7,347 nt of DNA from Deltaproteobacteria bacterium (GCA_018262455.1 JAGSPR010000349.1:1-7347), one strand, 5' to 3'. Numbered from the stretch's first letter, positions 1-5,993 are shown. Numbers and translations: made by a program. Notes: generated by a model not told the origin, from the sequence alone.

Positions 1-533
1 AGGCGCTCGGCGTCACCTCGCTGTCCGGCACGGTGCGCGGTCCGAACGGCCCCCCGGCGCTGTTCACGATCGAACTCGATGGACCGACCCACGCCGAGCG
101 CAGCTTCACCGACGGCACGTTCTCACTCGGTCGCGTCGATCCGGGCAACTACGTCGTCAAGGTCAGCTCGAGCGACGGCAACGGAGAGGCGAAGCTGACC
201 GTCCAGTCGAATACCCCGGCGACCGTGGACATCACGCTGGTGCCCAATGCGGTCGTGGTCGGCACGATCGTCGACTCGGCGGGCAAGCCGGTCGCCGGCA
301 TCCCGCTGACGGTGATCGACGATCACGGCGATGGCCGCATGGAGATCTCGCTGGAGGGCCCGCCGCCGACCACCGGCGCGGACGGCAAGTTCCGTATCGA
401 GCACAAGGCCGGCCTCGGAATCCTCGTCGTGATGACCTCGCCGCGGCCGGTGACCAAGCGGGGGCTCGCGCTCGAGGCCGGCAAGACCCTCGACGTCGGT
501 GCGGTGACCGTGGCGAGCGGGAAGCCCGGTTAG
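1..533 (+). CDS. Carboxypeptidase-regulatory-like domain protein, C-terminal part (5' end outside window)
   Basis: The reading frame is open from base 3 to the TAG at 531-533, giving 176 visible residues. The GTG at 33 lies inside a repeat and is not the true start. Two beta-sandwich repeats are visible. The first begins LSGTVRGPNG (about residues 7-80) and contains the FSLGRVDPGNYVVKV strand-turn-strand. The second begins VVGTIVDSAGKPVAGIPL (about 83-160) and contains TGADGKFRI. This G-x-V-x(n)-G-x-P-V-x-G ... DGxFxI ... GxYxx pattern is characteristic of carboxypeptidase regulatory-like or CnaB-like folds, which act as structural or carbohydrate/protein-binding modules in secreted and outer-membrane proteins. 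Any catalytic or anchoring region lies to the left, so the function of the whole protein cannot be given. The stop codon overlaps the stop of the convergent lipoprotein gene by four bases. Confidence 0.75.
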   Translation, partial: ALGVTSLSGTVRGPNGPPALFTIELDGPTHAERSFTDGTFSLGRVDPGNYVVKVSSSDGNGEAKLTVQSNTPATVDITLVPNAVVVGTIVDSAGKPVAGIPLTVIDDHGDGRMEISLEGPPPTTGADGKFRIEHKAGLGILVVMTSPRPVTKRGLALEAGKTLDVGAVTVASGKPG

Positions 534-949
534 TTGCAGTCAGGCCCGAACAGCGCTGAACACGCGGCGGGCGGGGGAGAGTCGCTGCACAGCTGGGCGT
601 CGGTCTGCGCCGCGAGCGCCTCGAAGCAATCCTCGGCCTGGCCGACGGTGGCGGTGCAGTTGGGGTTGGAGGTCCCGAAGACGGCGAGGTCGGTCTCGCA
701 CTCGGTGGTCGAGTCGCCGCCGATGGTCACGATGTTGCCGCCGCCGCAGTCGACCATGCGCGCGGGTCCCGCCACATCGGCGAGATAGGCGCACACCCGC
801 GTCACGTCCGCGGACTGCAGGTTGATGAGTTGCTTGTCGGTGGCGACGCCCGAACCGCCACCACCACTGCCACCACCGCCGCACGCGGCTGCCAGTCCGG
901 CGCAAAGACCCGTGCACAGAGCTGCCGAGATCATCCAGCGCTTGGTCAT
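530..949 (-). CDS. Cys-rich lipoprotein with glycine-serine linker, function unknown
   Basis: This encodes 139 residues starting at the ATG at 949-947. The N-terminus is a lipoprotein signal peptide: a basic MTKRW start, a hydrophobic core, then LAAAC with Cys23 as the presumed lipidated residue. The lipobox is slightly unusual, with Ala at -3 and Leu at -4. Cys23 is followed by GGGGSGGGGSG, a flexible tether, then a domain of about 100 residues with eight further cysteines (in AVC-, VDC-, TEC-, PNC-, EDC-, QLC-, AAC- and PDC-type contexts). These could form four disulfides in the periplasm or at the cell surface. Short Cys-rich lipoproteins of this kind are common in myxobacteria, but I recognise no named family. 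The ATG was chosen because the signal peptide begins there and a -10-like TATAAG lies seven bases upstream, so the longer upstream frame is probably untranslated. The stop overlaps the convergent gene at 533. Confidence 0.8.
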   Translation of the reverse strand: MTKRWMISAALCTGLCAGLAAACGGGGSGGGGSGVATDKQLINLQSADVTRVCAYLADVAGPARMVDCGGGNIVTIGGDSTTECETDLAVFGTSNPNCTATVGQAEDCFEALAAQTDAQLCSDSPPPAACSALFGPDCN

Positions 950-956
950 GGCCGGA

Positions 957-962
957 CTTATA
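957..962 (-). promoter_or_regulatory. Putative -10 element of the lipoprotein gene
   Basis: The minus strand reads TATAAG (5 of 6 matches to TATAAT) seven bases before the ATG at 949. This would place transcription initiation at about base 950, essentially at the start codon. No convincing -35 box lies at 16-18 bases spacing, and there is no Shine-Dalgarno sequence. This is a motif match only. Confidence 0.4.
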
Positions 963-1007
963 CACCAGCCCCGCCACCGGCTGGGATGGCAGGATGTGGC
1001 ACGCGGA

Positions 1008-1424
1008 TCAGGTCGTCGGCGCGGGTTTGGCCGCGATCCCGGACGGTTGCGCGGGATCGAACTCGGCCTTGGACACCGGGAGTCCACGCAGCACGAGGGT
1101 CAGCACCGTTCCAGGTCCGCTGGCGAGGTACGTCTTCGGCAGGAACAGGAAGTAGTTCTTCACCTCGTCCTCCGGAGGGGGCGCTCCGTGGGCCTGGGTT
1201 GCCGGGTTGCCGGTGCACATGCGGATCCGTTCGCCGGGCTTGAGCACGAAGCCGGGATCGATGATCCCGAGCAACGACTTCTTCGCCGAGCCTCGGCGAC
1301 CCACGGTCATGCCGCAACCACGGGTGCTGAACGGGGCCTTGCCGTCATTCTGCAGGACCACCCACTCGGAGTTGAGGGTCTCGGCATTCTCGGAAGCTTT
1401 GATCTCGACGAAGCGAATCGCCAT
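1008..1424 (-). CDS. Lamin-tail-domain-like small protein
   Basis: This encodes 138 residues from the ATG at 1424. The N-terminal part (IRFVEIKAS, then LNSEWVVLQNDG at about residues 17-28, then DPGFVLKPGERIRMCTGNP at about 56-74) follows the lamin tail domain pattern. That pattern is an initial strand, an N-x-E-W/Y-V-x-L-x-N-x-G strand, and L-x-P-G-E-x-I-x-x-x-T-G. These immunoglobulin-like beta-sandwich modules occur in many bacterial surface and DNA-associated proteins, usually as appendages to larger proteins. Here the domain stands alone, without a signal peptide or membrane segment, so a cytoplasmic location is implied. The C-terminus is low complexity (Pro/Ala/Thr). An alternative ATG at 1439, preceded by AAAAGG, would add MLRAL. 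I prefer 1424 because the 1439 ATG lies inside a -10-like TATGCT. The gene lies 58 bases upstream of the lipoprotein gene on the same strand. Its biological role is unknown. Confidence 0.7.
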   Translation of the reverse strand: MAIRFVEIKASENAETLNSEWVVLQNDGKAPFSTRGCGMTVGRRGSAKKSLLGIIDPGFVLKPGERIRMCTGNPATQAHGAPPPEDEVKNYFLFLPKTYLASGPGTVLTLVLRGLPVSKAEFDPAQPSGIAAKPAPTT

Positions 1425-1434
1425 AAGGGCGCGC

Positions 1435-1440
1435 AGCATA
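1435..1440 (-). promoter_or_regulatory. Putative -10 element of the lamin-tail-like gene
   Basis: The minus strand reads TATGCT, the same hexamer that precedes the gene at 6061. It lies ten bases before the ATG at 1424, giving a predicted leader of about four bases. The -35 is not obvious; TTCACG lies at 15 bases spacing. If this is the promoter, the ATG at 1439 is not transcribed. A competing reading is that AAAAGG serves as a ribosome site for the 1439 start. Confidence 0.3.
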
Positions 1441-1478
1441 CAACCTTTTCGCCACCGTGAAGCGACGGCGGTGCGGCG

Positions 1479-1506
1479 TTGCAATCGGCCGCGAAGCATC
1501 GATAAT
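1479..1506 (+). promoter_or_regulatory. Putative sigma70-type promoter of the Nudix-GNAT pair
   Basis: TTGCAA (1479-1484, 4 of 6 matches to TTGACA) is followed after 16 bases by GATAAT (1501-1506, 5 of 6 matches to TATAAT). The predicted start of transcription is at about 1513, next to the ATG at 1514, so the mRNA would be leaderless. This also argues against using the in-frame GTG at 1457, which lies upstream of the promoter. It is the best two-box promoter in the window. Confidence 0.5.
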
Positions 1507-1513
1507 CGCCGCG

Positions 1514-1915
1514 ATGGGCAAAGAGGTGATCCGCGTGGTGGCCGCTGTCATCGAGCATGACGGTCGCTACTTGATCACCCAGCGCAACGCGAACGCCGTG
1601 CTGCCCCTGCTGTGGGAGTTCCCCGGCGGCCGGGTCGAGGACGAGAGCGAGACCTCGGCGCTGCTTCGCGAGGTCCGGGGCCGGATCGGGGTCGAGGTCA
1701 TCGTCGGCCCCAAGCTCGGCGAGCACCTCCACGACTACACCACCTACCAGGTCCACCTCACGATGTACTCGTGCCAGCTGCCCGCGGAGGCCCGGCCCTA
1801 TCCGGCCACGGTCGCCGATCTGCGGTGGGTCACCTCGCGCGAATTCCTCGACTACGACTTCCCTCCGGCCGACGAGAAGACGATGTCCAAGCTGCTCGGC
1901 CTCGTTCGCAACTAG
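1514..1915 (+). CDS. MutT-like Nudix protein with degenerate catalytic box
   Basis: This encodes 133 residues from the ATG at 1514. The architecture matches E. coli MutT, which removes 8-oxo-dGTP from the nucleotide pool. It has an N-terminal strand (VIRVVAAVIEHDGRYLITQR), the WEFPGGRVE entry to the Nudix box, and a MutT-like C-terminus DFPPADEKTMSKL. The box falls in MutT numbering: Gly38, Glu44, Arg52, Glu53 and Gly59 are kept. However, the REVRGRIGV segment has Gly56 and Arg57 where MutT has the metal-ligand glutamates Glu56 and Glu57. The position of Glu98 appears to be Thr, and Asn119, which reads the oxidised base, is aligned with Asp120. The fold is therefore clear but hydrolase activity is doubtful; it may be altered or lost. 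The upstream extension to GTG 1457 is basic and unlike the family. The TAG is immediately followed by the ATG of the GNAT gene, implying coupled translation. Confidence 0.85.
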   Translation: MGKEVIRVVAAVIEHDGRYLITQRNANAVLPLLWEFPGGRVEDESETSALLREVRGRIGVEVIVGPKLGEHLHDYTTYQVHLTMYSCQLPAEARPYPATVADLRWVTSREFLDYDFPPADEKTMSKLLGLVRN

Positions 1916-2689
1916 ATGCACCTGCGGAGTCTGGGGCTTTCGACCGACCTCGGCCTCCTGGCCACCCGAGGCAAGATCTTCGATCGCGGCGACTACCTGG
2001 TCGCGATCACCGCCGACGACCCGGGCTACTACCACGGCAACCTGCTCGTGCTGCGCGCCGCGCCGCAGGTCGGGAAGGTCGCGTACTGGATGCGGCGGTT
2101 CTCCGAGGAGCTCGGGACCGATCCGAGGATCCGGCATATGACCCTGCGATGGGACGGGACCACCGGCGACGTCGGCGCGCGTGCCGAGCTCGAGGCCGCC
2201 GGCTTCCGGATCGAGGTCGCCCAGGTGATGACCGCGCGCGAGCTCGTCGCACCAGCGAGCCAGGTCGAGATCCGGCCGCTCGCCCCCGACGAGATGCCCG
2301 CGATCGCCCGGCTCGGGTTCGCGCTCGGGGATCGTCACGACGAGAGCTACCGGCTGTTCCTCCAGCGCCGCGCGGCGTGGAAGCGCCAGCTCGTCGAGAG
2401 CGGCGAGGCCCGCTTCTGGGGCGCATTCGACGACGGCACGCTCGTCGGCAGCCTCGGGCTCGTCCCGCTCGGGCTGGTCGCACGCTACCAGGATGTCCAG
2501 ATCGCCACGAGCCATCGCCGGCGCGGCATCGCCAGCGCGCTGCTGGCAACCGCGGCACGCGCGGTCAAGTGCGAGCAGCTCGTGATCGTGGCCGTGCCCG
2601 GGAGCGAAGCCGCGCGGGTCTACGAGCGCGTCGGCTTCCAGATCGTCGAGACCACCGCGTCGGCGTGCCGCTACCCGCGCTCGCGGTAG
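1916..2689 (+). CDS. GNAT family N-acetyltransferase, tandem-domain type
   Basis: This encodes 257 residues. The C-terminal half (about 115-250) is a GNAT domain. It has EIRPLAPDEMPAIARLGFALG at the start, a strand carrying FWGAFDDGTLVGSLGLVPLG, motif A DVQIATSHRRRGIASALL with the acetyl-CoA pyrophosphate loop R201-R-R-G-I-A206, and the closing VPGSEAARVYERVGFQIVET. The N-terminal half (about 1-110) reads like a second, degenerate GNAT fold: GDYLVAITADDPGYYHGNLLVL, then a helix, then ELEAAGFRIEVAQVMTA. It lacks a recognisable acetyl-CoA loop. Such proteins transfer acetyl groups from acetyl-CoA to amines; the substrate cannot be predicted. The ATG directly follows the TAG of the Nudix gene with no ribosome site of its own, so translation is probably by re-initiation. 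The stop is three bases from that of the convergent kinase gene. Confidence 0.85.
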   Translation: MHLRSLGLSTDLGLLATRGKIFDRGDYLVAITADDPGYYHGNLLVLRAAPQVGKVAYWMRRFSEELGTDPRIRHMTLRWDGTTGDVGARAELEAAGFRIEVAQVMTARELVAPASQVEIRPLAPDEMPAIARLGFALGDRHDESYRLFLQRRAAWKRQLVESGEARFWGAFDDGTLVGSLGLVPLGLVARYQDVQIATSHRRRGIASALLATAARAVKCEQLVIVAVPGSEAARVYERVGFQIVETTASACRYPRSR

Positions 2690-2692
2690 GAC

Positions 2693-4516
2693 TCAGCGGA
2701 TGATCCGGGCGATCACCATGGTGATCGCGAGGGCCACCCCGATCGCGCCCAGGAACAACAGGACAAGCATCCAGGGAGGCATCGGCCTGGCGGGGCGCGC
2801 GGCCGCCGCCGCCCAGTCGACCTGCGCGGGGTAGTGGTGCCCCACCGGGGAGGCGAGCTCGGCGGCGCGCTGCGGATCGAGCGTCGGCGCGTTCTTGTAG
2901 GACCCCGTCGTCGGGAACACCGTCGCGCCGGTCGCGATCTGTTCGCTGAGCTGGGCGTTCATCACCGGGTACCCGGTCGGCACCTGCGAGAGCGAAGGCC
3001 GCATGGACGACTCCTCCGGCGGCGCCAACCTCGGCTGCGGGTTCGCGCTCGGGCGCGGTGCGGCATGGAACGCCTGGGGGTGCGTGGTCGTGCGCGCCAG
3101 CGCATCGCCGAGGCGCGGCTCGATGGGCCGCATGCCCAGCTCGGTCCTCGCGAGCTCGGGCAGAGAGCGCACGGCATTCGCGTGGTCGGACGCGTCAGCC
3201 TCCCCGACCATCGTCGCCAGCGTCGCGGGATCCGGGAACTTGTTCGCGATCTTCCGGGCCGGCTGGCTGGCGACGGCGTTGTCGAGCTCGTTCAGGCGTT
3301 CGAGCGGGTTCGTCTCGATCCGCGTCCGGTCCGCAGGCATGTCCTCGGCGTCCTCGGCCTTGCCATCGCCCAGACCCTCGAGCGCGACGGACAGCGTGCT
3401 GGCGCTCGACCTGCTGGCGTCGTCCTGGCTCGGGTCGACCGTCTGGTGGCGCTTGGACTCCTCGCGGCGCGCCTCCTCTTCGGCATCCCACGCAGCGCCG
3501 AGATCGACCGAGGCGTCGCGGCCCGAGATCAGCTCGCGCATCCGCTGGCCGTGCTCCTCGATCTCCTCGTCGAACGTCGCGTCGAAGAACCGCGCGACGT
3601 CGCCCGGGCCCGAGCCCTTGCCGCGGTGGTGGAGGTAGCCGAGCAGCGCATCGCCGAAGGCCTCGGCCGTCTGGTAACGGTGTTCCCTGTCCTTGCAGAT
3701 CGCACGCATGATGATCGGATCGAGCGCGGGATCGACCTCGATGTTGGACCTGGATGGCGGGTCGACGTTGCACTCGATCACCGCCTGGTAGGTCTCGTAC
3801 GGCGATGGCTTCTTGAACAGGCGGCGCCCGGTCAGCAGCTCGTGGCCGATCACGCCGAGCGCGAACACATCGGTCCGGCGATCGACGTTGTTCGCCACGC
3901 ATTGCTCGGGTGACATGTACGCGAACTTGCCCTTGATCGTGCCGGACCGCGTCCGGGTCTCGCGGAACTCGGCCTTCGCGATCCCGAAATCGACGACCTT
4001 GACCACACCTTCGAAGCTCACCACGAGGTTCTGCGGCGAGATGTCCCGGTGCACGATGTTCAGCGCCTTGCCGTTCATCGCCTTCTCGTGGGCGTAGTGC
4101 AGCCCCGCGCACGCCTGCGCGAGGATGTTGAGCGCGAGCGGGATCGGCATCCGACCATCGGGGCACCGCTCGCCGACCCGCCGTACCACCATCGCCAGGG
4201 ACAGCCCGGCGAGGAACTCCATGACCATGAAGTAGCGGTTGTTCTGCTCCCCGAGCTCCATCGTCTGGACGATGTTCGAGTGATCGAGGTGCGCGGCGAG
4301 GCGCGCCTCGTCGAGGAACATCTTGACGAACTCCGGGTCATCCGCGAGGTGATCGTGGAGGCACTTGACCACCACGTACTTCTCGAATCCTGCGGCTCCG
4401 TCGATCCGGGCGAGGTAGATCTCGGCAGTCCCGCCCAGAGCGAGCAGCGCCAAGATCTCGAATTTGCCGAGCCGCTTGCCGAGCAGCGACCCGGCCCCCG
4501 CCGGAATACCGGACAT
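2693..4516 (-). CDS. Hanks-type serine/threonine protein kinase, C-terminally tail-anchored
   Basis: This encodes 607 residues. The kinase domain spans about 17-295. It has glycine loop ALGGTAEIYLA (26-36, first and last loop glycines replaced by Ala), ATP-binding Lys51 in VVVK, helix-C Glu70, HRD 156-158, Asn163, DFG 176-178, SPE 202-204, Asp216 in DVFALG and Arg280. The activation segment ETRTRSGTIKG offers several Thr/Ser for autophosphorylation. The catalytic loop reads HRDISPQN, with Ser160 where most Ser/Thr kinases have Lys. Residues about 300-577 are a charged, then Pro/Ala-rich, low-complexity linker. About 583-604 is a single transmembrane helix ending in only a few residues (ARIIR). 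The catalytic domain is therefore cytoplasmic and there is no external sensor such as PASTA. The start is ATG 4516, with a -10-like TATGAT eight bases upstream. It lies 76 bases downstream of frr on the same strand. The substrate is unknown. Confidence 0.93.
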   Translation of the reverse strand: MSGIPAGAGSLLGKRLGKFEILALLALGGTAEIYLARIDGAAGFEKYVVVKCLHDHLADDPEFVKMFLDEARLAAHLDHSNIVQTMELGEQNNRYFMVMEFLAGLSLAMVVRRVGERCPDGRMPIPLALNILAQACAGLHYAHEKAMNGKALNIVHRDISPQNLVVSFEGVVKVVDFGIAKAEFRETRTRSGTIKGKFAYMSPEQCVANNVDRRTDVFALGVIGHELLTGRRLFKKPSPYETYQAVIECNVDPPSRSNIEVDPALDPIIMRAICKDREHRYQTAEAFGDALLGYLHHRGKGSGPGDVARFFDATFDEEIEEHGQRMRELISGRDASVDLGAAWDAEEEARREESKRHQTVDPSQDDASRSSASTLSVALEGLGDGKAEDAEDMPADRTRIETNPLERLNELDNAVASQPARKIANKFPDPATLATMVGEADASDHANAVRSLPELARTELGMRPIEPRLGDALARTTTHPQAFHAAPRPSANPQPRLAPPEESSMRPSLSQVPTGYPVMNAQLSEQIATGATVFPTTGSYKNAPTLDPQRAAELASPVGHHYPAQVDWAAAAARPARPMPPWMLVLLFLGAIGVALAITMVIARIIR

Positions 4517-4524
4517 CGTCGGCC

Positions 4525-4530
4525 ATCATA
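4525..4530 (-). promoter_or_regulatory. Putative -10 element of the kinase gene
   Basis: The minus strand reads TATGAT (5 of 6 matches to TATAAT) eight bases before the kinase ATG at 4516. Predicted initiation is within two bases of the start codon. No -35 box or Shine-Dalgarno sequence is recognisable. Read-through from frr is also possible, because no terminator hairpin with a T-tract is seen in the 76-base gap. Confidence 0.35.
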
Positions 4531-4592
4531 CCCCGAAGCCGGAGAGGGCCGCCTGTTTGGGGCTTAGTCCAGGAACTTCGGCTTGTTGGCCG

Positions 4593-5150
4593 CTACAGCT
4601 CCATGATCTCTTTTTCTTTGGTCTTCGCGATGTCGTCGACGCTCGCGATGTACCGATCGGTCAGATCCTGGACCCGCTTCTCGCCGTCCTTGCGCTGGTC
4701 CTCGGTGATCTGCTTGTCCTTCTCGGCATCCTTGATCATGTCCATCGCATCCCGGCGGGCCGCGCGCACGGCCACGCGTGCCTCCTCGGTCTGCTTGCCG
4801 ACCGTCTTCGCGAGGTCACGCCGGCGCTCCTGGGTGAGCGGCGGGATCGGCAACCGGACCTGCTCGGCGTCCGCGACCGGGTTGATCCCGAGATCGCTCG
4901 CGCGGATCGCCTTGTCGATCACGGCGATCATGTTCTTCTCCCACGGCTTCACGGTGATCAGCCGGGCGTCGACCACCTGGACGGTCGCCACCTGGTTCAC
5001 CGGGGTCGGCGTGCCGTAGTAGTCGACCTTGATGCCGTCGAGCATCGCCGCGTTCGCGCGCCCCGTCCGGATCTTCTGGAGGTCGCGCTTGAACGATTCC
5101 ACGGCCTTCTTCATGCCGTCTTCGGCGTCGGTGGTGATGTCGTTGATCAT
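4593..5150 (-). CDS. frr: Ribosome recycling factor
   Basis: This encodes 185 residues, the same length as E. coli RRF, and aligns with it without gaps by eye. RRF acts with EF-G to split the post-termination 70S ribosome and release tRNA and mRNA. Diagnostic segments are the start MINDITTDAE, IRTGRAN (27-33), the domain II hinge DYYGTPTPVNQVA (43-55), ASDLGINP (84-91), PPLTQERRRDL (103-113), and EEARVAVRAARRDA (122-135) with the conserved Arg132 of the 23S-rRNA-contacting helix. The C-terminus EKEIMEL is typical. The start ATG 5150 is fixed by family length and by a Shine-Dalgarno sequence, GAGGGG, just upstream. The gene lies 44 bases downstream of pyrH on the same strand, the usual pyrH-frr order, so it is probably co-transcribed with it. 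Confidence 0.98.
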   Translation of the reverse strand: MINDITTDAEDGMKKAVESFKRDLQKIRTGRANAAMLDGIKVDYYGTPTPVNQVATVQVVDARLITVKPWEKNMIAVIDKAIRASDLGINPVADAEQVRLPIPPLTQERRRDLAKTVGKQTEEARVAVRAARRDAMDMIKDAEKDKQITEDQRKDGEKRVQDLTDRYIASVDDIAKTKEKEIMEL

Positions 5151-5153
5151 GAT

Positions 5154-5159
5154 CCCCTC
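5154..5159 (-). promoter_or_regulatory. Ribosome binding site of frr
   Basis: The minus strand reads GAGGGG three bases before the ATG at 5150; the GAGG core is spaced five bases. It is the clearest Shine-Dalgarno in the window and belongs to a gene inside an operon, unlike the genes that start transcription units. Confidence 0.65.
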
Positions 5160-5194
5160 GTAGACCTGGTGATAGTCAGCGCCGCCGCTGCAGC

Positions 5195-5935
5195 TCAGCT
5201 GGCGAAGCGCGTCTCCTGGTTGTTCTTGACGATGGTGCCGATCGGCTCGCCGCAGACGACGCGCTGGATGTTGCCACGCGTCGCGAGCTCGAACACCACG
5301 ATCCCCATCTCGTTGTCGCGACACAGCGCGAACGCGGTGCCGTCCATGACCTTGAGATCGCGCTGCAGCGCGTCGTTGAACGTGACCGTCGCGTAGCGCT
5401 TCGCATCCGGATGCTTCTTCGGATCCTTGTCGTAGACGCCGTCGACGTTCTTGGCCATCAGCAGGATCTCGGCCCCGACCTCGATGGCGCGCAACGCGGC
5501 CGCGGTGTCGGTGGTGAAGAACGGGTTCCCGGTTCCGGCTCCGAAGATCACGACCCGTCCCTTCTCGAGGTGACGGATGGCACGCCGCCGGATGTACGGC
5601 TCGGCGAGCTGTGACATCGGGATCGCCGACTGCACGCGCGTCACGACCCCGCAGCGCTCGATCGCCGACTGCAGCGAGACCGCGTTCATCACGGTCGCCA
5701 GCATGCCGACGTAGTCCGCGCTCGCGCGATCCATGCCGCGCGCCGACTCCGAGACCCCGCGGAAGATGTTGCCGCCACCGACGACGACGGCCACCTCGAC
5801 CCCGAGCTTCGCGGCGTCGGCGATGTCGCTCGCGACGTGGTTGATCACCTCGGGGTTGATGCCGTAGCCCGAGTTGCCCATCAGTGCCTCGCCCGAGATC
5901 TTCAGCATCACGCGCTTGTAGGCGGGCTTCTGCAT
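5195..5935 (-). CDS. pyrH: Uridylate (UMP) kinase
   Basis: This encodes 246 residues of the bacterial hexameric UMP kinase, an amino-acid-kinase fold enzyme unrelated to eukaryotic UMP/CMP kinases. It makes UDP from UMP and ATP in pyrimidine nucleotide synthesis. Visible landmarks are [13 protein letters not shown] with Lys12 and the SGEA loop (14-17), [10 protein letters not shown] (51-60), [18 protein letters not shown] (68-85), the UMP-binding [15 protein letters not shown] (132-146), the ATP-site [16 protein letters not shown], and [15 protein letters not shown]. The length is close to E. coli PyrH (241), with a few extra residues at the C-terminus (NNQETRFAS). ATG 5935 fits the family start. 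A weak AAGG lies ten bases upstream. In many bacteria rpsB-tsf precedes pyrH-frr; here the upstream neighbour is a divergent gene, so the pair must have its own promoter within 5936-6060. Confidence 0.98.
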   Translation of the reverse strand: MQKPAYKRVMLKISGEALMGNSGYGINPEVINHVASDIADAAKLGVEVAVVVGGGNIFRGVSESARGMDRASADYVGMLATVMNAVSLQSAIERCGVVTRVQSAIPMSQLAEPYIRRRAIRHLEKGRVVIFGAGTGNPFFTTDTAAALRAIEVGAEILLMAKNVDGVYDKDPKKHPDAKRYATVTFNDALQRDLKVMDGTAFALCRDNEMGIVVFELATRGNIQRVVCGEPIGTIVKNNQETRFAS

Positions 5936-5993
5936 TGCGCAGCGACCTTAGCGCCATGCGTGTGCGAAGGGAACCGACCGAGGGTGGTCTATC

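Noticed and set aside
518..528. Small CGGG-AAG-CCCG hairpin at the end of the left-edge gene
   Set aside because: A four-base stem inside the coding sequence without a T-run is too weak to call a terminator.
1457..1513. N-terminal extension of the Nudix protein from GTG 1457
   Set aside because: The extra residues are Arg-rich and unlike MutT, and the best promoter in the window (1479-1506) lies downstream of that start.
1307..2515. Long minus-strand open frame (402 codons) across the Nudix and GNAT genes
   Set aside because: Its protein is a monotonous Arg/Asp/Gly/Pro-rich composition with no domain, and the opposite strand holds two clear families. It is a G+C-driven shadow.
2834..3913. 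Long plus-strand open frame antisense to the kinase
   Set aside because: Composition is Arg/Leu/Ala/Val-biased with no recognisable motif, and it runs over the conserved kinase domain and its linker.
4534..4584. Short complementary segments (AAGCCG / CGGCTT, CCGAAG / CTTCGG) between frr and the kinase as a terminator
   Set aside because: Stems are only six bases with a loop of over 30 bases and no T-tract, so chance pairing in G+C-rich DNA is the simpler explanation.
4564..4590. Minus-strand ANKPKFLD followed by a stop just after frr, looking like a possible frameshifted protein end
   Set aside because: frr already ends with a typical RRF C-terminus at full length, and the frame has no family resemblance further upstream.
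4464..5396. Plus-strand open frame over frr and the end of pyrH
   Set aside because: frr and pyrH on the other strand are unmistakable; the frame encodes low-information Leu/Val/Asp/His-rich sequence.
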